64,000 nt of DNA from Epiperipatus broadwayi (Eukaryota > Onychophora > Udeonychophora > Euonychophora > Peripatidae): positions 3,350,001 to 3,414,000 of the forward strand of contig JAQFVV010012529.1 of NCBI GenBank assembly GCA_028023455.1, read 5' to 3'. Position 1 is the first letter of the stretch; each line of letters opens with the position of its first letter. This document shows positions 1 to 13,789 of this stretch, in pieces. The translations under genes and the position numbers were made by a program. The notes under the pieces were generated by a model. It did not search any database. It was not told the DNA's origin and saw only the letters and a program-made list of their open reading frames with translations.

Positions 1-861
<861 letters not shown>

Positions 862-896
862 TAAACTTGTATATTTATTGTGTAATTTATTTTTAG

Positions 897-1595
<699 letters not shown>

Positions 1596-1734
1596 TTCTA
1601 TCATTCTTTAAAAATATTCAGAATTATTTCAAAAATTTAATAATATGTGGTTTTTAGATGCAGTTTTTAACCATAAAAATAGAAATGTGGGTTTATTTTT
1701 GCTAATTTGTTATTTCTAATCTTCATTGTTAATA

Positions 1735-1815
1735 CAGTAAGATTGCCATATCCATGGTATTTGGGTCCAAGACCCCCTGTAGATAACATAAAGCAGTTGG
1801 ATAATACTGAGTGCT
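1735..1815 (+). mobile_element. Tigger/pogo-like DNA transposon terminus
   Basis: The sequence begins CAGTAAGATTGCC after a TA dinucleotide and continues through TATCCATGGTATTTGGG, TCCAAGACCCCC and GGATAATACTGAG. This order of TATCC, a tract ending in CAAGACCCCC and GGATA-TACTGA resembles the inner terminal repeats of TcMar-Tigger elements. I could not find the matching opposite end, so it is called as a fragment. Confidence 0.45.
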
Positions 1816-4800
1816 TTTTTTAACATTTACACACACACACATGAATATAAAATACAGATATTGATATGTATATATAGTACTAGATGTACATATCTATGAT
1901 ACACATTAATGGCCGTGTATGATTTAATGTAGTGATACAGTAATGAACTCGAAAACTAAAGATTCATGAAATATAGCTTAATCTTCTTATTTTTAGTTAT
2001 TGAACTTCATATGATATTTTGAGAGTTAAACCATTCGATTTTTAAAACATTAAGATATCAACATAAATAATTTAAAAAAAAAAAAAATGTATACAGTATA
2101 TAAAGTGCTCATGGATATTAAGAACATTCCTTTGCTGAATATGATATACTTTTGAATTTAAAAGCAGATTTATAAACATTGTAATGTTTTTAAATATATT
2201 ATATTGTAAAAAAAATTCAATCAAAAAATAATAAAGGAAATAAAAGAAAACAAAATATTATTGAGACAGTTTTAAAAGCTATATGCACAAATCAGATGTG
2301 TTTATTTTGAATTAATAAAAATAATTAACTATATATATAGTATTGAAAATTATGGAAAATGAAATGCAAGATACAATATGTACATAGTTTTAAATTGGAT
2401 TACTGTATTTTCCAACACATTTCCTCTTTGACTTAGAGTAAGCAACTTTATATATTTACACTGTCAAAGTATAACAATGTGAACAAGAAAATTACCCCCT
2501 CCCCCCCTTTTTTTTAAAAATAATTTTTAATTTTCTATTAATATTTATTTTTCATATTGTGGGTAAATGAATTCATGGAAGACAATAAGATAGACATGTT
2601 GACTTCTCGGTATATATCATTTAAAATAATCTTGATAATGTTATGTTTGGATTATTTAGCAATAATAACAAACAATATTTTGATTTAATGTTAATGAAGA
2701 AAGTTCACATGTAATAAGACTTGAATGAAAAAATTAAATAAAAGTAATTGATTTTTATAATCCCACAGTATCACTGACATGTAGTTTTTAATTTTTTTTT
2801 TGGAACATACAAATATATTTAGTGTTTATGAAGTGAGATATGAACATTTATCAGAAATATTCATTTGGTCCCAATTATTTGATAAAAATGCTTTTATTGT
2901 AAGAAAATTAAAACTGAAAATTTTTGCAACTGATTTAGTATATTGCTTAGCAATATGGTGAAAAAAGTCAGGAAATTTATAATGAAGAAATGGAGTATAA
3001 TGTTCAAACATGGAATTTATTAAACTTTAAACCTTTATTAAGCGTAAATTTGAATTGAATAATTATCATGTTATACTGGTTCCTTCAATTGAGAATTTTA
3101 AAATTATGTTTCTACTGTTTATTATAAGCACCTTATTGTTAGACTTAAAGAAAGGTTTACTTGAGGAAAAAATGGAAAATATTTCAGTTTATGTTATACA
3201 CAAATAGAGAAAAATGATCAATTTTTTTTAATTGTTGTTATTGCTGTAAAAAAAAATTGTTTAATTGTTGAATATTTATGCTGACATATAATTCAACACA
3301 TATATCTGCTTGAATGTTGTACTATGTTATTATTATAAATGAAGGTTATATTTGTGATATATATAAGAATAAATTCAAGGCTGTTAATGTTTGCAATCAC
3401 ATATTAAAATTCATAAAATTATAATATCTCAAAAATCTAAATTGGATAAATGTTTAGTTATAATTTCAAATTGTTTATTTTCTGGTTTTTCTTTTAAGGA
3501 ATTAATTTAGAAATCTAATGGTGATAATTTAATCACAGTCTATTGAAATATTTTTAATAATTGATATTTTTTTTTGCAAGGAATAATTTTGAAAATATTT
3601 GAAAGGATATGCTGATAGCAACAATTCTTTTTTTCTAGATGATATGAACATATTATAGAGGAGAATATGTTTGGAAATAAAAAGTAGGGAGAAATGTATT
3701 ATTGGGTGTTTGATGGTTAGGACTTGTGGGAATTTATTAATTAGAAAGAAGAATGTAAAGTTAGGTCTGCCAAGAGGTGAGAGTTTAGATATTGTTGAAA
3801 TATCAGGAAAAACAAGTAGTGTTGATGGGAACAAATGATATTGTAAATAGATATATTAAAGAAACAGTAAGATATTTTGTGGATGTGATTATGAGTTTGA
3901 AGGAAAAAAATGGTTAATTAGAGCTGATGAGATTATTATCAAGGCTTGATAGTGGATAAATTTAATTAAAGTTTGTGGTGTCAATTTGAAACTAAAATAT
4001 ATGTGTGAGAATAATGGTCTTAATTTTTTTAATATGTGGATTGGGTTTATTAGAAATACAAGTTTATTTAAAAAGGATAGATTTAATTTATTAGAAAGAG
4101 TGAAGCTGCAGTGTTAAGGAAATATATTTTAAGAATGCGGAAAAGATAAAAAAATGAATGGTGGAAAATTTAGACCAATTTTTTTTTTTTTTTTAACAGA
4201 GAATGCCTAGAAATATTTAAAAGGAGGGCTGACTAAGAGTGTTAGTATAAAACTTGGATTTTTAAATAAGCAAGGAGATAGAGATGTAAATGAAGAGAAT
4301 TGGTTTTTATAGGAGAAAAATCAGTTTTTATTAGCAATAGTGAAGATGCTCGAGAAATGAAGAAGAAAGAAGTATATCTTCAGAAATGTAAATGGAAGGG
4401 GCTCAATAAATATAATGAAGATAAGAAATGAGAGAATATAAGAGTTATTGTGAAGTGAATATTTATTATAAAAAAATTGTAAAGAATATATGTGAATTAA
4501 ATTGAAATTGGATAAACAGAAATATTATTGTCAGTTCTTAGTTTTTTATTATTTATAATAATCAAAAAGTATATAAAATTAGAATTATATTGTACAATCT
4601 GACTTTTAAATATAGATTTACATCCTGTTTTTTAAGTTTATTTTTAAAATTAATTTACAATAAAAATAACATTGTATATGTAAAAAAATTCTAACAAAGA
4701 ATAAGGTGTTGTTTGATTATTAAAAATTAAAATATTTATACATAGTATTTGCAGTAAATATAAAGCAAAAATGAATAATAATTATCAAAAGATTTGAAAG

Positions 4801-6661
4801 TTTTAATACAAATTCATTTCATATTAAGTAATTTCAATTATAAAAAACAGGTTCAAGAGAGCATCCTTTATAGTTTCGATTCTTTGTGTTTTTTTTTTCA
4901 TAAAATTCCAAATGAACATACATCAACTCAGAATTATAGTCAAAATTTAAAACTTGTATAAGTGTTTGCTTTAATTGAGCAGTTTTGAGCTTATTATGAT
5001 CATATTGTTTAAGCATACTGATTCTATGGATTATAGTGATTTTTATTTGTTTAAAGATATCAAACTATGCATGAGAATTTAGATAATAAAGAAGGCAGAA
5101 AATGGATTTCATTTATTTAAAAGTTTAGCATTTCGATGTTAAGAAAATTTAATTTTAGCCATGCTAGTTGAACAGTTTTTTTAAATCCAAAATTTATCTA
5201 TTTCAATTTTCTGATAGTCACAACAATTTCTTTCAGATATTCAATCAGGTAATGCCAAGACTATCTATGACCGAGTTATTAATTAATTATTTTTCATCTT
5301 CAGTACTTTCAGTTTTATCAATAGTTTTTTAAATAACTTGTAACCTGAGATGGATTTTCATTTTGAAGAATCAATTTAGAACAGTAAATTGGTTTATATG
5401 CCATTAATTGCAATGTAAAACCTTCATTTAGATTAATACAAACTTTTTGTACCGGATATGTAAAAAGGCTTCTTTGTAGGATAATCCATATTTTCCCATT
5501 ATATATGCAATAACTAGAGCAATACCCCTTGCTATTTCAGCTTTTCTATGAAATAAAGCATTTCTTTCTTTACTAAAGCATTTATCCAAAAACTTTAGTT
5601 TTAAGGAAAAATTTTTAATATAATATTTCTATAACAGTATCAGCTGATGTGTGTAGCCTGCCTAGAAGTTTTGATATTGTGATTGATAGCTACAAGCATC
5701 ATAATTGATCAATTAGTTTAGTAAACAAAGCCAAACTATCACAAAACTCTTGCTAAAATGATATAAATAAATATTATATCTGGCCCACTGTTTCAATAAA
5801 AACTTTTATAAATATCATAACTTTTCTTTTATATATTTTCAAAATGTCTGTTTAAAAATAACTAATGGCAGGATTCTCCAATAATTTAATATATGTACTG
5901 TATTTATTATTTTAGAAGCAGTTCTTGGATAAATATCTTTTTTAATGTGGTTCTTGGATTATTTATGTTTGGATAACTATTTAAAATCACTTATTTTATA
6001 AAGACATCAGGAAATTTAATTTAATAAAATTAGCTTTAATGTTTTCGTAAATGTACATAATATATATAATATAATATTATAAAAATATATTATACATATC
6101 AATATGCTAAGTAGTAATATATCCTATATATCTTACATCAATAGTAGGAAAATATGGGAATTTTATTTCCTCCATTTTTCTCGGAGCTTGATGAAACAGT
6201 TTTAAGACACTTGCATTACTTTTTTTGCCACTGATAAAGATGGTTCAAAAGCAGGCACTCAATACGACCAACCAGTATACAGCTTGAATGGATGAAGATG
6301 AAATAGCCATGGTACTGGTGCTTCAAACTTCAGCAGAGAATATTTCATCCTCCTATCTCCCACTTATTGCTATACCCCAGTATTTCCACATGGCTTCAGC
6401 AGTATCCATTTCCTTGGCTGTGGTATGGCCACATGGTGAGGTACAATTACAGTCATTCTGGATGCACATTAACAACATATCTACAATTAAATTCACAATG
6501 GAATTGGAACAAGAACAAAAATTGGTATTCTTGGATGTTCTTCTGACAAGTCTCCCTCAGGACAAAGTAAAAACAACAGTGTATAGGAAACCAACACACA
6601 CTGGCAAGTACTTGGCATATACATCCAATCATATGAGAAGCACTAAACATGGAATTGTACT

Positions 6662-8314
6662 ATTACTATTGTACCGGGTTTGAATATGAGTCGTTTGAAA
6701 CACCGGTCTCTTAGGCAGAGAAGAACATACTTGGAGAGTATGTATGTCCAAACGATAGCTATAAAATATATAACTAGCGTTACATTTCCAGGACATAACT
6801 TCTTCTCGACTGTTGAATTCAACACCAAGTTCAAAGCACTTTTTTGTTTTGTATAAACACGGGTGCCAGTTATTTATGCAGAAGAATAAACAATGCACTT
6901 TGAACAATGGCCACTAATTCAATGCCTATACCCATAACTAGCTCAGCTATTTGTAATTCAATAATAAAATATTGTTTAACTTAAATAGTGGCAAAAGAAT
7001 TGATAAAAGATTGGTAAAAGAATTGACCAACAAAATAAAGCTTAAGTTTAAAGACAATTTATTTAATTAACACTTAATATACTAATTCTAAATACACTTA
7101 TAAATTTTAATGACATAACTCTGGTGTTTTATCTAATGATCACGTACATATTAATTCACACACTAACATATATAATAAAGCATTAAATAATATAAACACA
7201 TATATTCAGAACACACAAATCAATAGTTCATTTTTTTATGTGCTATAGAGTTCATATTATTCGACTCTTGGAGGATTCACATGAATGTGATAGCTACTTT
7301 ATAAATGAGAATAAGAAAATGTTTTACCTAGGATTTTAGAATGTGGATGCATCTTGCTGTTTGCTACTTTTGATGAAATGTGTCTAACCGGTTAGATTTG
7401 AAGTTTCTTGTGGAGATTTGATGCTTATTAGTTGGTATTATTCTTGGAGACAGTTAAACATTGGCGGAGATTCTTCAAGCTGTTACGCAGACCTTATTTT
7501 CACGGGCAGGTTTTGCTGTTTTACTGGACTTCAGGATAGAGACAGCCGTATGTTTTCCGTGGTTTTAACACTGCATTCTTGATTGATTTAATCTCAACTG
7601 CATGATCTAGATTATACTCTTAACTCTCTGAACAGAACTCAACTGAACTGAACTGATCGTCCGATAAAAATTTACTATTTATACGTAAGGCATGTTTTTG
7701 TTTTCATGTCCGCCAGCAATATCTGTTGTCAAAATTCCTTTCTTAATCCTTTAACTACGTGTTTTTGAGATCGTTTAATTAGTAGCCATGCAAACATGTT
7801 GTTTTTATAATTTTAATTAGTAGCCACCGCTGAATGTTTAATATTTTAACTTCCATTTATTTTTTAATATAATATTTATTTTCATGTGTTTTCTTTCTAT
7901 AAGGTTTTAGCACGCACATATACATGCATTTATTATATATTTTATTAACAAGCTTACATTTACGAACATGTATAATTTATTCTAATAAACTAGAATGAAA
8001 AGAGATTTATATTTTAACTTTTAACTTATAATAATAAAAAACTCTTTAACTTTTTTTATGAAACTTTTAGTTTTTTCTACAGGAAAACCCCCCCCCCCCT
8101 TTTTAATTAATTAATTGTAAGTTTTATTTCAAGAACTCTTAAACTTTTAACTATTTATTTTAACGAATAATAATAAGAAGAAACTCTTTACTTCTTTTAT
8201 AAACTTTTATTTCAAAACTCTTAAATTATTACTTTTACGTTTTCTTTTACGAAAGATTTTTATTTTAATAATTTTTTAAATAAAATTATTATGTACCAAT
8301 ATGATATTGGTACA
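6662..8314 (-). mobile_element. LTR-like insertion inside the Penelope relic
   Basis: The Penelope reading frame stops matching after STKHGIV near 6661 and resumes near 8314, so about 1.65 kb was inserted. The junctions carry similar TTGTAC and TTGGTAC strings, a possible degenerate target duplication. The insert is richer in GC around 7440-7720 and has a TATA-box sequence (TATAAATA) on the minus strand at 7676-7683. It contains no protein relic. The central phrase CCAGCAATATCTG near 7712 recurs in the insertion at 13.8-16.4 kb, so the two may belong to one LTR family. A solo LTR is the most likely reading. The family is unknown to me. Confidence 0.4.
8088..8099. repeat. C12 homopolymer
   Basis: A run of twelve C in AT-rich surroundings near the end of the insertion described above. 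Similar short C tracts occur near 2496 and 11098. Confidence 0.9.
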
Positions 8315-9036
8315 CTATGGAAGAGAACAAAAGAGGTTTGTTCAGAAACCAATGATTTGGAAAAAGAAAAGATTCACATAGAACAAATGCTTATGAAGAA
8401 TGATTATCCATCAGCAGTCATCAAGAAAACCTTCAATAGTCAACACAAAGAGACACCAAAAGAGAAAACAATTCTTGGTACGATAGTGTATCCATACATA
8501 CCAGGAATTGCCGACAAATTAAAGAAAATCTGCAGTCAGTATAACATTAGAACAGCTTTCCAAAGCCATATCACACTTTGAGGAATTTATACTTCTACTA
8601 AGCCTAAACTGGAATTGCTGAAGAACAAAAACTGCATCTATGAAATACTATGTGAATGTTGAAGGAAATACATTGGTGAGACCTGTCCCCGGTTGAACAG
8701 CGATTCAAAGAACACAAATTAATGGTTAAGAGAAAAAAAACAGATGTGTCTACCGTAGCAGATCATGTATGTACTAATGACCATATGTTTAATTGGGTAA
8801 TTACAAAGATATGGGATAAAGAGGAAAAAAATGCATAGAAGAAAATTCAAGGAAGCTACTCATATGATAATGGTAAATAATCCTATATGACAACTCAGTG
8901 TGGCAATGCACAATGGTATGGAAGCCTCTAATTAATCTTGCTCTTAGGAAAAATATTAAACAAAAAAAAATTAAAGGACTCAGTAGGATTTGAACCAACC
9001 CTCATATATAAATATATCAAATTTCTACTATATGTT

Positions 9037-9290
9037 GCCTTTGACAGAATAGCCCAGTTTGCCTTGAATTCGACATTCAAGAATCTAAAGGTGCAAGTTC
9101 AATTTCTAAGCAAATATTGTCACTGTGTATATAGGTCAGCAACACCTGAAGAAGAGTGGAGCATACTACTACTCAATGTTGTGTAATTACTAATCTGTGT
9201 TGTCTATTTGTGTGTTATTACTAACAAGTTGTTTGTATTTGGAAAGTTTAAATAAAGTTTAAACTTTTCTATACATTCAACATTCACTCA
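9037..9290 (+). mobile_element. tRNA-derived SINE, copy 1
   Basis: The head GCCTTTGACAGAATAGCCCAG aligns with the tRNA-like head of copy 3 (CCCTTTGACCGAATAGCTTA) and is followed by a weak B-box region (GGTGCAAGTTCAATTTC). The body ends in the family tail GTATTTGGAAAGTTTAAATA. Family knowledge: tRNA-headed SINEs are transcribed by RNA polymerase III and moved by LINE enzymes. Confidence 0.65.
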
Positions 9291-9569
9291 TAGATGATGG
9301 AAATAGTCCAACATATCACATCTAATTTATTAATAATATTTGTTATTCTAATTACATTTTTGATTAACTTTGTACAATTAATTTTATTCAGGAATAATAT
9401 CTTAGCAATGAAGTATGATTATTGCTACTTGAAATAAATTTTTAACACCTATTTTCCATATTTTAAGTTAAGAATACATATCTATAATAACTTAAAAATA
9501 AGTGTAACAGTTGTAATTATATGTTGGAGTATTTCCATCTAATATTAATTATTATTAAATGTTATTAGA

Positions 9570-9804
9570 AAAATTCAAACTTTATTTAAATTTTTCAAAT
9601 ACATTCAGCTAGCAGTAATAGCATACAGATTAATATATAACACAATGTTTCAAATAGTATTAATCTCATATCTTGGCTAATGGCAATACTAGCAAGAGAA
9701 TTGAATCTAGGACCTTCAGATTTGTGTATATTGAATGTTGGGAACTTTAGATTTGTGAATATTGAATTTAAACCTATATAATTAACTAGACTATTCTATC
9801 AAAG
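9570..9804 (-). mobile_element. tRNA-derived SINE, copy 2
   Basis: Read on the minus strand it shows the head CTTTGATAGAATAGTCTAG, a B-box-like GGTCCTAGATTCAATTC and the same tail (GAATGTATTTGAAAAATTTA). The segment around CACAAATCT is duplicated inside this copy. Copies 2 and 3 lie head to head within about 20 bp. Confidence 0.65.
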
Positions 9805-9812
9805 ACTATTCT

Positions 9813-10015
9813 CCCTTTGACCGAATAGCTTATTTGGTTAGAACATTGTTCAGTATTCACAAATCTAAAGGTTCCAGATTTTATTCCCTTGCTAGGAAAA
9901 TGACACCATTCAAAATACTATGTTATATACTAATCTGTGTGCTACTATTAATTAACACTTGAATGTATTTGAAAAGTTTAAATAAAGTTTGAAGTTTTCT
10001 AAAAACATTTAGTAA
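9813..10015 (+). mobile_element. tRNA-derived SINE, copy 3 (best tRNA head)
   Basis: The head ACCGAATAGCTTATTTGGTT is a good match to a tRNA D-arm/A-box, with a degenerate B-box (AGGTTCCAGATTTTATTCCC) about 45 bp on. The body matches copy 1 (CTAATCTGTGTGCTA) and ends in GTATTTGAAAAGTTTAAATA. It cannot be an intact tRNA gene because the acceptor stem and anticodon arm do not pair. Confidence 0.7.
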
Positions 10016-11039
10016 TTAATATTAGATAATGCAAATAGTCTTACATATAATTATAACTACAATACCATCACGAACTTTTAGATAAGTGCTAAGGTTAATT
10101 AGATAAGTAAAATTATTTATTTTTAATATTAAATATTTAATAAATATACTAGTAAATGTAATTGATCATCAAGATTTATTTCTCCAACTGTAAAATATGT
10201 TATTGGGTCATATTTTCCCTAAGCATTAAAAGAGAGAGCTCTAAAAGAAGCATATTGATTTAATTTCTGAAGTACTATAGTGCACCGAATTTGACAGTTT
10301 TTTTTCTTTTATGATGCAAACATTTTTTTTCAAGAAAAAACTCATTTCACAAAATGATTGTTATAATTCTTATTGCTCATATAGTTAAATACAGTATTGG
10401 TTTGAAGAATATAAGGGTGATATTACCCATTTTCCTGCCATCTGCAATTAATTGATTTAAGAAATATTGAACCTATGTTTTCCATTCCTGAAAACAAGAG
10501 ATGATTCTGCTTTAAAATTTTTTGCAGAGAATTTAAAATGTTTTTTCCACAATCTAGAAACATATTTCATATGTATAAAAAAAAAGATCAATCAAGATGT
10601 CAGTCAAAAATAATTATGAACACTAAAAAGAACAATCCCAGTTAAGTTTTGCTGAAAATGCAAAAACTGAAAAATTTAGATTTTTGCAAGATTGATGTTT
10701 AACTAAATATATCTACAGATATTACATCTGTTGCATTTATATTTTAATCATAGTTAAGCACTGTTGCAGCTATTAACAATCTGTATAGGTTGTACTGATA
10801 GTTAAACAGAAAAACTTAACAGAAGAGAAAAATGGCATTGTCATAGTTTTAACTGTCAAAGATTTAAATTATTAATAGATTCCAATATAACAGATTTAAG
10901 ATGCTTATCAGGCAACAATTTTAGGGCAAGCAAATATACAAGAGTATAATGTAAATAATATCTCTTAATGAGATTAAAGATAATGTAAGAAATATTGTGG
11001 CATTGCTTTGTTTTTTTTTTTTTTAAAGATATGGAAGTA

Positions 11040-12960
11040 ATTTAAAATGGCAAACCCAATTGTGCCATCCTAAGAAATCTGATGAATATATCTACAACCC
11101 CCCCAGAAAAATTAGAAAATTATTTTAATCCTAAATTGATTGGGCATATCACAAGACTGCATGTTTGGAGCAAACAACAAGTAAAAACTGAGAAAATGGC
11201 AGATTATGATTGATAAAGTCTTGTATTTGCAATAAGTACATGGAGGAAGCAGTTTTTGAATAGTTATTGATAGAAATATTAAAAAAAAAAAATTGTCAGC
11301 AGTTATTAGTAAATGAGAAAATAAATTGCAAGGAAGTAATATGGAAAGAATAGATATGAAGTGATCATAGACCAAGTTAAAGAATTGCAGATTATTTAAA
11401 CATAGGGAGAAGACTATTCAGCAAAATAACAATAGTCACAAAGAAATATAGTAAAGATGTGAAAAAAAGTTGAAAAGTTTAACTAATGATGTTATGATAA
11501 AGATGGTTACACAATCTCTAAATGTAAATGGAAGGAAAAATGTTGAAACTGTAAATGCTTAGGTCATCTGGAAAAAATCTAAAAGAAAACACACAGGGCT
11601 GGAAATAAAAAAGTCTCAACTTAGTAAAGACTAACTTATTAATTGTTTTATATACATATATATGTGGTATTAAAAACTGATGAAAATAAATAGTAGCGCT
11701 GGATTTTTGATTATATTGTTTATAGATTAGAGTACCATTACAAATGCATATGGAATTTGAACAATGTTTAGGAGTTATGACAAGAGACATAAATGGAAAT
11801 AAAAATTAAAATACTAGGGCAAGTAAAAAATTAATAAAACTGGAAAATAAAAAAAGTAATCATGTAAACATCATTGTACCAGATAATGATATAAATATTA
11901 AGCATTAAATTAAACCATGTTAAACAAATAAATGTTAAAAAAGGAAATTAAGTCAGAATATCCAAATCTATTTGAGGCAGACCAAAAAAATATTAAAACA
12001 AAACCAATGGAACTAACAATGTCAAGGAGATAGAACAACTAATTTGCTGCACATGAAGCTGCCATTCACTCTTGAAGATAAAATAAAATAAACTGTTAAG
12101 GTTCACAGAGGATGGAATGTTCATACCAATGGAAGTGTCTGAATCGGCTGCTGAGTGTAATGATTCCAAAACACAACAATCAATTATGCATGTGTGGAAA
12201 CTATTGTGTGACAATAAGTATCCCTAAGAAAAATGCATATCCAGAGATAAATGTAGCTTTATTCTAAAACTTATTCTTTGCAAAATTAGATATAAGAGAA
12301 GTTTTTCACCAAATTCCCATGAATAAGAAGACATCTAAAATATGAATTATAACTGTACATATTGGCTTTTAAAATGTAATAAGTTCCTGTTCTGAATTAT
12401 AACTGTTCCTATATATTCTAATCGAATATGGACAAGTGCTGGTTGACCATCTCTCAGTTATTTTTTGTAATCTAAGGGAGAATCTATTTACAGCAAGGGA
12501 TGTATGTTGATGGGTATTAAAGTAGTACTCCTATGAGGCAAAAAAAGTTCTGAGATAATCTATGATGGCCTATCAGGATATGTCTGCTATCTAGAGATAA
12601 GTAGGGATATCAAAGAGAAAAGTCCACTATGTGAAGCTTGTCAAAGGAAACTTACATTTTGCACAGCCAAAAATTATTAAACTTCAGGGTAGAGTACATA
12701 ATGATCTTTCAGGACTTTACAGAAGACTATTGTTGGATAAATTATCCACTGATAAAAATGAAGAAACTCTTAAAGGATGATGAGAAATCTTTTCATATAA
12801 TCTTCTGGAAGCATTGATTACATATGATGGAACAGTAAACTAAAGGAATGAAGATGGTGAACTTAATGTCACCACTGTACCACCCATCTTGATTCAAATG
12901 ACTTAGCATAAAAAAATGTCCAGCAACTGTAAGCCATGTATACAGTTTTATCCACTAGCA
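11040..12960 (+). mobile_element. decayed Ty3/Gypsy-type retrotransposon
   Basis: A heavily mutated element whose domains still come in Gypsy order when read across frameshifts. A gag-like segment is at about 11090-11480. A CCHC zinc-knuckle relic at about 11545-11600 reads C-x-C-LGHLE. Reverse transcriptase is at about 11940-12420, with PKHNNQ, CGNYCVT and FAKLDIREVFHQIPM corresponding to the CGDY and KLD-HQIP motifs. An integrase zinc-binding relic at about 12500-12680 reads DIKEKSPLCEACQ. Protease, RNase H and the rest of pol are missing or unreadable. No LTRs were found. It is old and inactive. Confidence 0.65.
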
Positions 12961-13364
12961 TACAACACTGGTAATAATTGGAAAAGATCTATGAGAGCTA
13001 TTGAAAGGAGGAAAGTACATCCTTGACTATCTTTAGTAATGCGTAAAAAAAGTTAAGAATAAATGTAGTTATTGATAAGGTATGGGTTAGGGATAGTTTG
13101 AGGAAAACATGGGTGTGGAGGAATAAGAATGATAAAGCAGTTTCTCCTGAAAATGTTGAAATTTCTGATTTATTGACAAAAATAGAAGAAATTTATATAA
13201 GAGAAAAAACAGTCAAAAATAAATAATGAGAATCCAGATATGGAATTGAATCAGTGATCGCAAGAATTCAGAGATTACCAAAACTCTCGACAATTATGTA
13301 ACAATTGAAAAGAGTGGTTCAGTTACTGTAGTTATTTTCCATAGTCTATAATCTGGTAGAGATC

Positions 13365-13571
13365 TTGGTTATTAATTTGGTCAAAACATTTAACTCAATT
13401 AATCAAGCAGATCTATGGCATTGTTTGAAATTGGCTGGTGAACACCAAAGTTTATTTGTATTATACAACTTTTACATGATGGAAGTGTTATTATTGAAAA
13501 AGCTGACATTTGAAGTGAAAACTGATGTTAAACAAGAATGTGTATATGCTCCAATTCAATTTTTATGTTGA
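13365..13571 (+). pseudogene. LINE reverse transcriptase palm fragment
   Basis: The longest open piece (68 residues) of the LINE described in the enclosing entry. It covers RT motif A (TFNSINQADLW) through motif B (VKQECVYAPI). The catalytic Asp of motif A has become Asn (VINLVKTF), so the enzyme would be dead even without the stops around it. Confidence 0.75.
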
Positions 13572-13789
13572 GAGAGCTCCAGAAAGGTAGAATGTGATTT
13601 AATGAAACAGAGATCAAAAGTGTGATACAGATTTGGTGATGAAATTTTTAATTTGAATCAATTAAAAGTGAAAACAAGAGCTTCCATTTGGATCTAGATT
13701 TACAACAGATTGATGATTGTGTTATTTTTGTCATTTCAAAAGATGATCTATAGAATATACTTAATGTTTGAATGCAACATATACTGTAC

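Larger units (their letters stand above)
6230..8950 (+). mobile_element. decayed Penelope-like element interrupted by an insertion
   Basis: Two coding relics of one Penelope-like retroelement sit in the same orientation. The first, about 6420-6661, encodes the end of the reverse transcriptase: WPHGE, then IKFTMELEQEQKLVFLDVLL and TVYRKPTHTGKYLAYTSNH, all typical of the family. The second, from about 8314 to 8900, holds the linker (YPYIPGIADKLKKICSQYNI) and a GIY-YIG endonuclease relic (IYEILCEC, stop, RKYIGET, then FKEATHM). Several stops and frameshifts show it is dead. The catalytic YADD region before WPHGE is no longer readable. The intervening 1.65 kb is a later insertion. Confidence 0.8.

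Noticed and set aside
2826-3834. Minus-strand frames of 61 and 101 codons
   Set aside because: No conserved motif. The second is the complement of the purine-rich relic on the + strand.
9813-9895. Possible intact tRNA gene
   Set aside because: The A-box region is good, but the acceptor and anticodon arms do not pair and the B-box is degenerate. Other copies with the same tail show it is a SINE head.
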